From assembly GCA_009859145.1 (NCBI GenBank), contig VRVR01000001.1, positions 186,001 through 250,000 on the forward strand: a stretch of DNA of 64,000 nt, written 5' to 3'. Each line of letters starts with the position of its first letter. Position 1 is the first letter of the stretch. The position numbers were made by a program, and so were the translations under genes. The DNA is from Andalucia godoyi. Lineage: Eukaryota > Discoba > Jakobea > Jakobida > Andaluciidae. A model generated the notes under the pieces. That model ran no database searches. It saw nothing but the letters and a program-made list of their open reading frames with translations, and was not told where the DNA came from. Shown one piece after another: positions 17,092-26,594 of the stretch.

Positions 17092-19893
17092 TTAGGCATT
17101 TCCGTCACCGACTCCGCCGACACCACGAGGGCGAGAGTAGCTCCATGCAGCACCGGTCACAGCGTCATCAGGAACAGAGACAGGGGCCCCGCCTTGATCC
17201 ACTTTCCAGATGTTGGACAAATCGTCAAGAGAGGATCTGGAGTATGACTGACTGAACACTTGATCAAATGAAAACTCCTGGGATGCACCTCGACGAAGAT
17301 TCGCAGTTGTGTCGCTCGCAGTCCACTGACCGTTCTGCTGCTGATGATGGGCACTGGCAATGTGCGGAGGCTGTTGTTGTTGGGCATGATATCCGTGGCC
17401 TGCACTCTGTTGGCTATAGCCTGAGGGGTTCGCTGCGTAATTAGAGCCATATTGCAATTGTTGTTGTGCTGCGTGGTGACCGCTTTGGCGGCGATCATAT
17501 CTTCCATGATGCGTAACTGACTGCTGCCCGGTTGATTGATGTTGGTGCTGATGCTGATGCTGATGCGGGTGCTGATGCGAGTGCTGGTGATGAACATGGT
17601 TTTGTTGCTGCTGGTGATGGTGGTGATGATGGTGGTGCTGCGAGTGCGGATATCCTGCAGGATACGCGTGCTGCTGTTGTGAACTCACGTATTGTTGATG
17701 TCCAACGTGCTGCTGTTGATGTACATACTGTTGCGACAGAGACTGCTGCTGCTGCTGCTGCTGTTGTTGTTGTTGTTGTTGCGCCTGAATGGATTGCTGA
17801 CGCACACTGTGCCCAGCCATATAGGATGCTCCAATTGGAGACGCTGCATATGACGCAGAAGGAGATTCAAACGGGTCCTGATCCGACGCATACGAATACA
17901 ACGAAGACGATGACTCATTCCGTTTTGATTGATCAAGTTGTCCAGTAGAAGCACGAAACGCAGACCTCATCATCGGATGTTGCTGTCCTTGTTGGAACTG
18001 TGCTTGCAGCGGGCTGAAATTCTGGCTTTGTCCCATCTGAGCCTGCGACGCCACATACGGATACGAAGCACCGCCCAATTGCTGTTGTAGTTGCTGCTGT
18101 TGCTGTTGCTGTTGCTGCTGCAGCTGCTGTTGCAGTTGCTGTTGCAGTTGCAGTTGCTGCTGTTGATAATGTTGCGCCAGGACAGACGGCTGCTGAGGTG
18201 AGGAAGCCGACGATTGCGCTTTCCGGCTCGAAACTTGCGAATAATGCTCCAGATCGTTGAATGGCGAATTGGATGCCGACACGTTGGACGATCCAGATTG
18301 CGGGTGAAGAACTGCGGAGTTCGACAGTGACAACTGAGCCAGAAGTTGAGGCTGCTGTTGGGCACTGAGTATCGAGGGCACATCCGTCTTTTCTGGATGA
18401 TTCAGACGCGAAAGGCTCGCAGAGGAAGACAGGGACTGCCCAGAACGCTTCATCTCAAACCTCGAGGTCGGAGGCTGAGCCAGTGCAGACATCGAAGGAA
18501 TTGCACGGATCGACAACATCTCCAAACCTTCCAAAATGGATTCATTCGGCGGAGAATCTACTCCAGACGGGATAATGCTGGACAGAGATGAAGCACTTGA
18601 AGAGGAATTGCGGGAAGCAAACCGACGAACATACCCTGCAGATGCCTCCGTGTCATTTGCATTGTCCCCCTGCGCTTGATCTTCTAGATCGGTCAGCGAA
18701 GAATACGACGAGGAGTGCGGATCCGCCACCGCCACACTCTGCGAATGCGGAACGTCCATCGGGGCAGAAGGGACAGGTGCCTGGGAAGCAAAGATTGAAA
18801 TCGTCGAGGTCGGATGATTATTCGACGACGTGATTAACTGCTGTCGTGCTCGCACCTCCGCAAACAATTCAAGGAAACGGGTGTGGATCCTTTCAGAATG
18901 CTGGTATCCGCACTGTGAACCGAATACACACTGTCCGTGTACAGAGAAGTTTTCACACGGAGGAACCGTTCCCTTTCCACGCCGCGTTTCAAAGTCTCCA
19001 ACATCTCGTTGAGCACGAATGACCAATCGCATAATCTCAAAGCGCTCTCCGGAGTGCAACTTGGGACATGACGGCCTCGGACAATACCCTTGGTACAGCG
19101 TTTCATAGCAAATTTGATTCCTTGCACCATCCGACTTCGGAGTGTTTCCAGAGATTGGTCCTGTTGCGTTCGGAGCATTGACTGTAATGTTTTGCGCATT
19201 CATATTGCTGATGCCTCCCATCATCCCAGAAGACCCAGAAATCATTTGCACAGGATGCTGACTGGACATCATCAATGGCTTTGTTCCAGTTCCAGACATT
19301 TGCGACTGCAAATGCGGCGGGGACGTGCCCAGCATTGAATTCCCCATCGGAGGAGAGGACGCCATGTTCATGCCCACGGGAACTTGAATCACTCCATGGG
19401 GCCCGACCATTGATCCAACATGCCTATCCATCTGCGCAGCACCCAACACCGCCGGCATTCCAACAACCATCCCATACGCATTCGGATACGGACTCATGTT
19501 CTGCATCTGTCCGCCCACAGGAAGTCCTCCTGCTTTTTGTCCACCTTGCAAGCCTGATGATCGTGAAAACCACTGTTGACCGCAGTTTCGCTGTCCTTTC
19601 AGTTCAAACCGGATATAGTTTCTAGAAAATAACCCCTCAGGAATCAGAGGAGCCAGAGCACTCTGAACAACCTGTTGTGCAAGCTGCGGTGTTCGCATCA
19701 GAATAAACACGGCAAACTCCTGAAGCGCAGGCTTAATACATTCAATGTCGTACTTCTCAATTGCATCGCCCAAGTTCAGCTGCATAAGCACAGAATCTAC
19801 ATCTTGTTTGAAGCTCGCAGATCTCTTAATGGGACCGAGATACACCGTGCGGATCGCAATGTCGCTTGGAGACTGTTGAAGACTCGGCAGCAT
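17092..19893 (-). CDS. Tandem CCCH zinc-finger, poly-Gln/His protein (putative RNA-binding)
   Basis: The protein has 933 residues in one exon. The N-terminal 110 residues (RTVYLGPIKRSASF...) are folded-looking, perhaps RRM-like. A Met/Gly/Pro-rich linker leads to two CCCH fingers: Cys262, Cys271, Cys276, His280 (C-x8-C-x4-C-x3-H) and Cys313, Cys322, Cys328, His332 (C-x8-C-x5-C-x3-H). The rest is low complexity: Ser-rich, then long Gln tracts (one about 12 long) and a His tract. CCCH pairs bind single-stranded RNA, and Gln-rich tails often drive condensation into RNA granules. A post-transcriptional role is inferred. The Gln tracts are encoded by CTG/TTG repeats on the plus strand (about 17738-17783 and 18086-18165) that may vary in length. 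Confidence 0.8.
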   Translation of the reverse strand: MLPSLQQSPSDIAIRTVYLGPIKRSASFKQDVDSVLMQLNLGDAIEKYDIECIKPALQEFAVFILMRTPQLAQQVVQSALAPLIPEGLFSRNYIRFELKGQRNCGQQWFSRSSGLQGGQKAGGLPVGGQMQNMSPYPNAYGMVVGMPAVLGAAQMDRHVGSMVGPHGVIQVPVGMNMASSPPMGNSMLGTSPPHLQSQMSGTGTKPLMMSSQHPVQMISGSSGMMGGISNMNAQNITVNAPNATGPISGNTPKSDGARNQICYETLYQGYCPRPSCPKLHSGERFEIMRLVIRAQRDVGDFETRRGKGTVPPCENFSVHGQCVFGSQCGYQHSERIHTRFLELFAEVRARQQLITSSNNHPTSTISIFASQAPVPSAPMDVPHSQSVAVADPHSSSYSSLTDLEDQAQGDNANDTEASAGYVRRFASRNSSSSASSLSSIIPSGVDSPPNESILEGLEMLSIRAIPSMSALAQPPTSRFEMKRSGQSLSSSASLSRLNHPEKTDVPSILSAQQQPQLLAQLSLSNSAVLHPQSGSSNVSASNSPFNDLEHYSQVSSRKAQSSASSPQQPSVLAQHYQQQQLQLQQQLQQQLQQQQQQQQQQLQQQLGGASYPYVASQAQMGQSQNFSPLQAQFQQGQQHPMMRSAFRASTGQLDQSKRNESSSSLYSYASDQDPFESPSASYAASPIGASYMAGHSVRQQSIQAQQQQQQQQQQQQQSLSQQYVHQQQHVGHQQYVSSQQQHAYPAGYPHSQHHHHHHHHQQQQNHVHHQHSHQHPHQHQHQHQHQSTGQQSVTHHGRYDRRQSGHHAAQQQLQYGSNYAANPSGYSQQSAGHGYHAQQQQPPHIASAHHQQQNGQWTASDTTANLRRGASQEFSFDQVFSQSYSRSSLDDLSNIWKVDQGGAPVSVPDDAVTGAAWSYSRPRGVGGVGDGNA

Positions 19894-20664
19894 TTCTCAG
19901 AAAATGGACACTTGGTTACCTGTTCAAAATATGAAGAAGGGGGGGAAAAACAAGAGGAACGATGGACCGCAAAATCTAACCAAGAACGAATAAGAACAAA
20001 CCGTGTCTAAAAAAATGGCTGGGATTACGGATTAAAACAAGAATGATAACAGTATCAATAACAGGGAATGAATGACAGATGAGATGCTTCACAGTTCACA
20101 GATTCAAGTGCAACCAAAACGAGAAGATTAGAGAGAAGCAGAGGATTTTTTCTAATTTAAAAATGGAAAGTAGTAGAAGGAAAAAAGGGGGAGGTCGAGA
20201 CCTTTGACGGTACACGGTCTTATCTTAGATCCTGAATCTAAGAAACGTTGTGGGAGACTGAAGCAAATATAGTGTGTGATTTGGATCAAAAAGGGAACCA
20301 GCAAAAATAAAGGCAATAAGAAAATGGAGAAAAGCTTGCAATAAAGCGGAGTGAATGGAGTGAATGGAAGGAATGGCGAACTTGGCCATAAAAGGGAGGA
20401 AAGAAATTCGAAGTGGGTCAATTCACAGACAGCACGGATGACAGATGTCGACACACATTTAGCAGAAACACTTCCTGAGACATCTCTACGAACCACCAAA
20501 ACAAAGCACAGAAAGTTTTTCTATAACACCAGGTTAAGCACGTTCCACCATGACTCGCGAGAAAATTGAGAAATGAAACTACCATGTTTTTTTTAATCTG
20601 TCAGGAAAACAGAAGAACAAGAAGGACAAAAGAAAGAGAAAAGAAAAGAAGAGGAAAAACCCGC
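19894..20664. other. Intergenic, no gene supported
   Basis: 771 bases between the CCCH gene start and the RTEL1 stop. I searched both strands for exons, tRNA and common snRNA signatures and found none. There are short repeats of GGAGTGAAT near 20349. The A-rich part next to 20580-20660 is probably RTEL1 3' UTR. Confidence 0.4.
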
Positions 20665-23600
20665 CTACAATAAATAAACTTGCTGAAGGCTTCCCATTGT
20701 TACTGGTGCACGGCACATCGGACATGCTGTATGGTGCTTCAGCCACTTTTCCCAGCAGATGTAGCAGCATGCGTGCTTGCATTTGGCAACAAACGGCTTC
20801 CGTGGAGGCTGGTAGCAACAGGGACAGATCACTTCAGAATCCGCCGGTCTGGGCTCTTGACCCGACTTCGGCTTCTTGGCGAACACGCTCGTGGCTCCAA
20901 GAGAGGATGCGGCAGTGACCGATGACAGAAGTGCTGCTGCGGTAACTGATGCATTCGCAGCAGGAGCTGGATCAACGCGCGAGCGCTTTCCCTGAATGTG
21001 ATCCAGTATGGATATTGGGCCCCCGGGGGTCTCAGCGACGGATCGCTTTCCACCAGCACTTCGAGCAGCCAGCATATCGGTCTTGGAGGTGTTGGGAGTG
21101 TTGGTGGTGGAGACGGACTCATCGGCGACGACGACGTCGTACACAGGACGAAATTGCTTGGGTAAAAATAAACGAAACTCTTGCAAGAGAGGCACGCTCA
21201 ACCGCAGCAGATTGTAGGCGGATTTCAAACACTGCTTGATGTCTGCATTCCCCTTCTCATCCGCCGTCCACTCCGGCTCCGAAGATGCCAACTTTCGAAT
21301 CGTCAAAAGAGACTGACGAAAGGAAGCATAGTCGGACAACGATAGGATGGATTTGACGCTCTCCAAGAAATTGCGAGCATTCATCGACGGCATTGGCTTG
21401 ATTGTTGCCAAGTCCGCAACATTGTCAGGGGCGTCGGTCTTCAACTTTCCGGCACCCTTCGAGCTCTGATCTTCCTTGACGCTCTCCACGAACGCCTTCA
21501 GATTCTGTGAAACGGGACCGCGTTTGAGCAAAATGGGAGGCAACGAATTGTCAGAGGACACATGCACGGTTTGCGACATGCTGCCCAGCTCGCCAAGGTT
21601 GAGACTTCCATCATGCCTTCTCCCCCTTTTCCAGTCCTTGTTCACAGATTCCAAATGGGCCCTATCCTCTGCTGTCAAATCGATTAGCGGAACCACAGAT
21701 GCCGCTGCTCCCACTGAAGGAGGAGCAGATCGCTTGTCCACGGAAACACGGATGATTCTCTTCGATCCGGCCTCGTCGCCCTTCTTCTTTGACTCGGACA
21801 ATGACGGCTTCGGTTCGTTCATAAACTCCTTAATGCTCCTCACGACCGAACCGAAGGACGGAGTTGGACGAATGAAATCCCGAAGCCAGCGAGAAAGCAA
21901 ATTGCCTTTCCACTCCGGTTCGGAATATCTCTCATCAGCGAACACAATCACTCCCCAGTCATCCTTATGACGGATGACACGGCCGATCGCCTGGTTCACG
22001 GCACGAGCGGCCTGCGAGAAGTACCACATCTTACCTTTTGTCCCCATGTAATCGTGCTTCATTTTGACTTTGGGATCCTGCAAATTCGGGAAAGGAATCC
22101 CCGCCAAGACAACGGCTCGCCCGCACTCATCGGAAAAGTCCAGACCTTCCGAAATCTTGCCACGCGCCACTGCAAATAGGAAGGCACCTCGACCGGATTT
22201 GACAGTTTCCCGATACTCTTGCAGGATTTCGCCGGCGGATTTTTCTTTGGATTCATAATAAATCGGCTTTTCTTTTTGAATGGGAGTCCACGCGCCACTG
22301 CTCCGCAAATGTTCAACAAACGAATTCAGTGCAGCGTACGAAGGGAAGAACACCAAGGCGCCATCAGGGACCATGCGAGCAATGTTCAGTAAGCTGCGGG
22401 CTAGCTCGGCAACAATATTGGGATCTCCTCTGGAGGCAAACGTGAAACGCATGCTCACACCAGATGGGCCTTGCTGCATGAGAAAACCGCGCACTTGAGA
22501 ATTCTGAACAACATGAGAATTCTCCAGTCGAATCGGAAACTCAAGACCCATCTCACTAGCATATTCGTCCATCGGCGATAGCGTGCCAGACGCAAACATG
22601 AAAACATATGGAACACACCGCGCAATGTCGCGCAATGGTGCACCGGGATGCAAACACATGAACATCACCACAAGACCATAATTTGCGTCCTTACGCAGCG
22701 CAACTCGGTAATACTGCGCTAGATTTTCTGCATGGACCTTGTACACAATTCGAAGCGACTCGATCATCTTTGACAGCGCAGGTTTTCGTTTCGTATCGTC
22801 ACTTTCCAGAAGCTTAACAGCGTTGTCGAGAAAGCCCAGCAGTATCAAGCAATCCTCGGTCTTCTCCTGGAAATTGATCCCCGCATCGGTGAAGATCTGG
22901 AAAATATCGGGAAGCTGGTGAAATGCATCTTCTCGACTCGAATTTGAAGCAGCGGCTGAAGAATGTTTGATGAACGCATTCTCAAAATTCTTGCACATTA
23001 CCTTCAGCAACGAGGCATCTGGAATGTCAAAGCCTTGGATTGCTCCTGGATTATCAATGCATATGCGGACCACCCGATCCATTTCCATCACCCAGTTGGA
23101 AATGTCGTAGGCAGAAAACTCAAAGGAAGCGGCAGCGGTCAAGGCATCTCCAAGATTGTGTGCCTCGTCAAAAATAATGATGCTATCGGAGAGACTAAGG
23201 TCTGTTGTCGCGCGAATATGGGGATCTATGATGTAGTTGTACGGCACAAGAACAAGGTCGGTGTCAGCAAGTGATGCGCTCTCTCGCGATAAATAATACG
23301 GGCAGATCCTGTGTTCTTCTCCAACTTTTGCGAGATCTTCAATGTCCACCAGATCTTGAATGGCAACTTTCCGATCTTGGTAATGGGAATAATACTCGCA
23401 ACGGTGCTTGGAAGTGGCTTCCAAACAAGCCATTGTCAGTTCGTGGCCTTTCTTGTCCTTGATCGTCGGATTAACGCACAGCTGCTCTCTGCTTCCCAGC
23501 ACACTGATCTTCACCCCTGTCGGTTCTGTTGGTAACTCAGGGCCGATCTGCTGTGATGATGATGATGTCCATCCATACGATGTTTTCCTCAGCTCACGTA

Positions 23601-23907
23601 CCACCTGACTCAGCTGCGAGTGTGTACGCGATGCATAGATGACTTTTGGAACCAGCACAGTTGCACCTGGATCCCCACACGCAATTTCCATTCTGCGATG
23701 AATCCTCCAGGCTAACACCGCGCACAGCAAGCACAGCGTCTTCCCCGTTCCGGTCGGTGATTCCAACAATGCATTTCGGCGCCCTGAAAGTGCGTCCATC
23801 ACACTCGACATGAACTGGATTTGCGTTGGGTAGGCCTCGTACGGAAAGTCCACCGAAACTCCCAGAATGTCGTATGTGTACATTCCCCCTCCGTTAGCAC
23901 CATTCAA
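20665..23907 (-). CDS. RTEL1: Regulator of telomere elongation helicase 1 with C-terminal RING
   Basis: The protein is a 1080-residue superfamily 2 iron-sulphur helicase. It starts with the Q-motif region FPYEAYPTQIQFM, then Walker A ESPTGTGKT (49-57). Four cysteines that would hold the 4Fe-4S cluster follow (Cys145, 162, 171, 203), then SDSIIIFDEAHN (DEAH 248-251). Later motifs include SEGLDFSDECGRAVVLAGIPFPN and QAIGRVIRHKDDWG. The C-terminus has a RING finger of C3HC4 spacing (Cys1028, 1031, 1043, His1045, Cys1048, 1051, 1062, 1065). RTEL1 unwinds D-loops, T-loops and G-quadruplexes during replication and at telomeres. The order of motifs and the RING separate it from XPD, FANCJ and DDX11. 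Confidence 0.9.
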   Translation of the reverse strand: MNGANGGGMYTYDILGVSVDFPYEAYPTQIQFMSSVMDALSGRRNALLESPTGTGKTLCLLCAVLAWRIHRRMEIACGDPGATVLVPKVIYASRTHSQLSQVVRELRKTSYGWTSSSSQQIGPELPTEPTGVKISVLGSREQLCVNPTIKDKKGHELTMACLEATSKHRCEYYSHYQDRKVAIQDLVDIEDLAKVGEEHRICPYYLSRESASLADTDLVLVPYNYIIDPHIRATTDLSLSDSIIIFDEAHNLGDALTAAASFEFSAYDISNWVMEMDRVVRICIDNPGAIQGFDIPDASLLKVMCKNFENAFIKHSSAAASNSSREDAFHQLPDIFQIFTDAGINFQEKTEDCLILLGFLDNAVKLLESDDTKRKPALSKMIESLRIVYKVHAENLAQYYRVALRKDANYGLVVMFMCLHPGAPLRDIARCVPYVFMFASGTLSPMDEYASEMGLEFPIRLENSHVVQNSQVRGFLMQQGPSGVSMRFTFASRGDPNIVAELARSLLNIARMVPDGALVFFPSYAALNSFVEHLRSSGAWTPIQKEKPIYYESKEKSAGEILQEYRETVKSGRGAFLFAVARGKISEGLDFSDECGRAVVLAGIPFPNLQDPKVKMKHDYMGTKGKMWYFSQAARAVNQAIGRVIRHKDDWGVIVFADERYSEPEWKGNLLSRWLRDFIRPTPSFGSVVRSIKEFMNEPKPSLSESKKKGDEAGSKRIIRVSVDKRSAPPSVGAAASVVPLIDLTAEDRAHLESVNKDWKRGRRHDGSLNLGELGSMSQTVHVSSDNSLPPILLKRGPVSQNLKAFVESVKEDQSSKGAGKLKTDAPDNVADLATIKPMPSMNARNFLESVKSILSLSDYASFRQSLLTIRKLASSEPEWTADEKGNADIKQCLKSAYNLLRLSVPLLQEFRLFLPKQFRPVYDVVVADESVSTTNTPNTSKTDMLAARSAGGKRSVAETPGGPISILDHIQGKRSRVDPAPAANASVTAAALLSSVTAASSLGATSVFAKKPKSGQEPRPADSEVICPCCYQPPRKPFVAKCKHACCYICWEKWLKHHTACPMCRAPVTMGSLQQVYLL

Positions 23908-24139
23908 CTAGTGCGCAAAAAGGAAACATGCGCAAAGCACCAAAAATTTTAAACATTGTGCGTTCATCGCTTGCTTTTTGAGGGTTCGAATTTTGAAATT
24001 CAGGACCGCAAGCAATCTAAAGCGCACGTAAAAACAACAACACACTGCCACGCGCTCATGTGCATGCGTCTGTCATCTTAATCAACTCCGTCACACGATG
24101 CCCGATTCGTTTCGCCCCATTTTGGTCATAAAATCCCTG

Positions 24140-24147
24140 TATAAATA
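24140..24147 (+). promoter_or_regulatory. TATA-box-like TATAAATA
   Basis: A perfect TATAAATA about 60 bases upstream of the ATG of the decayed transposase head. Spacing suits a start site near 24170. Whether it belongs to the element or to host DNA is unknown. Confidence 0.4.
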
Positions 24148-24207
24148 CGCCACCGCGTTGCATTCTCGCACAGCGACGCTCATTTCATTTCTTTATTTTT
24201 ATTGTCC

Positions 24208-24640
24208 ATGCAACGCACCATATACGTCACGCCCGCAACGCTGCGCAAGACCTGTGGCATCTCCACCGCCACCGGAACGATCCGCAGCATCCACGCCGGG
24301 TCCCATCGCATGTACTGCCTCGCCGGCGTCGAACGAGCCATCACCACCTGCTTCGTTGCCGCGACGTGCATGACGATGCGCTACTCGATGAGATGTCGCA
24401 GATGACGCTGCGGGAAAAGGCGGCGGATCCGATGCAAAACGGCGCGGCAGGTGTCGATTGTGACTTGCGACGGAGGAGGACACGTCCTGAACGTGCGGTC
24501 GTTGCGGGGAAATGCATCGCATGTTGCATGGAAACAAGGTGTATTTTGCTGCTCGTCGTGCAAATGCACGGTCGACCGCAATTGGAACGGCGCGCGCAAC
24601 ATCTACATCTATCTTGAGAACGTCTCTCAGGCCGAGGGGC
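24208..24640 (+). pseudogene. Decayed IS607-Fanzor composite: TnpA head plus TnpB tail (copy E)
   Basis: The first 45 or so codons (MQRTIYVTPATLRKTCGIS..., TIRSIHAGSHRMYCLAGVER) match the N-terminal MerR-type helix-turn-helix of the recombinase at 29916-30650, with a few residues deleted in the recognition helix. The recombinase domain is absent. From about 24451, in another frame, comes FCCSSCKCTVDRNWNGARNI, the zinc finger and third RuvC motif of a Fanzor/TnpB nuclease, with Asn where Asp is usual in DRD. The region is visibly GC-rich. It is a collapsed two-gene IS607 element of a lineage different from copies A-D, lodged between the divergent RTEL1 and cyclophilin genes. Confidence 0.7.
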
Positions 24641-25534
24641 GTGTCGGGGCCTACCCCCTTCCCAATCATGCTATGCATGCTGGGTTGCAACATGGATTAT
24701 GAGTGATCAGCGATGATTATCCGTGGATTAGTGTACAATGTAAGCGCTGGCAGTGTTGCGTGCGAGCATCAAACAATATCATACCGGAAGTTTGAGTTTA
24801 ATCGAACCCTTAAGCAGCATCTTTCATCAAAAGACAAAGATAAAACATCGCATGGCTCCGAAGAGAGATCTTCCCGACAAGCTCAAACCGGCCATCCCTG
24901 AAGATACCTAGATCCAAGAAACCTGTTGATCCCCTCTCGTCGCAACATGCTGAGCAAAGCGGATGACCATTAAATCACGGAGATGTGGTCGATTGCGTTC
25001 GGAATGCGCCTTTCAAGTCAGAGGACAAGAAGGAACAAAGGAAAATGCGTCAGCAGGCGCAATGTATCCCACCGCCGACCACATTCCGTTTCCTCCAATA
25101 TTCATTTTTTGATTGTTGAATCGATTGGGGAATGTGTTGGTTGCGATGATCCTTTGATGCAGAGTTGGTGCTCGCCTCAAATATAAAAACAAAAAAACAT
25201 GTGGCTTGGATCGGTCTTCGGAGACAGCTTCGCCGATGATGATCAATAATGATTCATGTTTTGGCGAGCGGAAACACGAAGCAAATGTTTCCTCCTTTGA
25301 CGTCGTCTGATGGGGGAGTTGTGGGAAAGCGGTGGGGCTTTGCCACGTCTTCTGCAAGTTGCAATAAAACCTCGCCGTCTCCTTGGACTCTTCGATTTTT
25401 TCTTTTCTTCTTTTCTTTTCTTTTCTTTTCTTTTTCTACGTTTCTTTTTTTCGTGTTCGCAACTTGTATTTTTTTCGAAGGAGGACCTGCAACTGTGGAG
25501 CGGGGGAAAAGAAGAAGGAAGAAAAAGAAGGTAA
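24641..25534. other. Intergenic, cyclophilin promoter side
   Basis: The first part may still be element debris, for example a GC-rich segment to about 24700. The rest carries T-rich runs and a CTTTT repeat near 25400-25440. No gene or RNA recognised. Confidence 0.4.
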
Positions 25535-26134
25535 ATGGCTCGAATTTTGCTTGCTGTGTGTTTGTTTGCTCTGGCGTCCGTTTCCATTGCGAAGCTGCCG
25601 GAAGTTACGGATCGTGTGTATTTTGATATTTCGATTGGAGATGAGCCAGCAGGGCGCATTGTGATGGGGCTCTTTGGTGGGATTGTTCCGAAGACTGTTG
25701 AGAACTTCAAGGCGCTCGCAACTGGTGAGAAGGGATACGGATACGAAGGATCCTCGTTCCACCGCGTGATTAAGCAGTTCATGCTCCAAGGAGGAGACTT
25801 TACTCGTGGTGATGGAACTGGTGGAAAGTCGATTTTCGGAGAGACATTCGCTGACGAGAATTTCAAGGTGAAGCATTTCGTTGGTGCACTTTCGATGGCA
25901 AACCGAGGTCCCAACACAAATGGATCTCAGTTCTTCATCACGACGGTGAAGACCGACTGGTTGGACGGACGACATGTGGTGTTTGGAAAGGTAATTGCAG
26001 GCATGGACGTCGTTCAGAAGATCGAGGCTGGAAAAATGGATTCTCGGGATAAGCCGCTCAAGAACGTCAAGATCGTGAAGTCCGGACTCCTTACCGAAGA
26101 GGACATTGCTGCCGGCCAAAAGACCGATTTGTGA
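25535..26134 (+). CDS. PPIB: Secretory-pathway cyclophilin (peptidyl-prolyl isomerase B-like)
   Basis: The protein has 199 residues. A signal peptide ([20 protein letters not shown]) precedes a complete cyclophilin domain: [15 protein letters not shown] includes the catalytic Arg and Gln, followed by [24 protein letters not shown] and the substrate-site Phe, Trp and His. It catalyses proline cis-trans isomerisation during folding in the ER. The chain ends KTDL, a plausible KDEL-type ER retrieval signal. No intron is present. Confidence 0.93.
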   Translation: MARILLAVCLFALASVSIAKLPEVTDRVYFDISIGDEPAGRIVMGLFGGIVPKTVENFKALATGEKGYGYEGSSFHRVIKQFMLQGGDFTRGDGTGGKSIFGETFADENFKVKHFVGALSMANRGPNTNGSQFFITTVKTDWLDGRHVVFGKVIAGMDVVQKIEAGKMDSRDKPLKNVKIVKSGLLTEEDIAAGQKTDL

Positions 26135-26594
26135 ATCACAAGCTGCTGACCATCATTCTTTTCTCTTTTTTTTTTCGTTCGCTCTTATCGTTCTCATGCT
26201 CCTTACTTTGTTGGACCAGTGAAAAACGAATCGCAATAATTAAAATAAATTAATTAAAACACACAGAAAGGAAACAACAGCCCCCGCATTCTGCTTTCTT
26301 GCTGTGGACTTTTCTGCAGCTCTCGAGTCGCAGGTAGCTTTCCAGTCGTACGAACAACTCTTTTATTTCGGGCTTCCCCGGTAGGGGGAATTTGGGGCCT
26401 TTGAGTCACACACTCTCACGACGACAACATTCAGCGAAACGAAAAAACAAAAACGATAAGTGTGTGTACGTTTCTTTTCATCTGTCTGTTGTTCTTGTCT
26501 TGTCTTGTTTTCCTTTTTTTTTCTCTCGGTGCATCTGTGTGAGTGTGTTTAGTCAGCGAGTGAGTGAGCGAGTGAGTGAATTGGCAAACGTTGA
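26135..26594. other. Intergenic, no gene seen
   Basis: 3' UTR of the cyclophilin with AATTAAAATAAATT-type A/T sequence, then a short G/C hairpin-like block near 26368-26400 (CTTCCCCGGTAGGGGGAA), then T-rich promoter DNA of the next gene. Confidence 0.35.

Noticed and set aside
17500-18200. Plus-strand Asp/Ala/Val-rich frames (for example ADADAGADASAG)
   Set aside because: They are the reverse reading of CAG/CAC-type codons in the Gln/His tracts of the CCCH gene.
20351-20569. Open frames and short repeats between CCCH and RTEL1 genes
   Set aside because: No conserved motif, no tRNA or snRNA signature, and stop codons in all plausible extensions.
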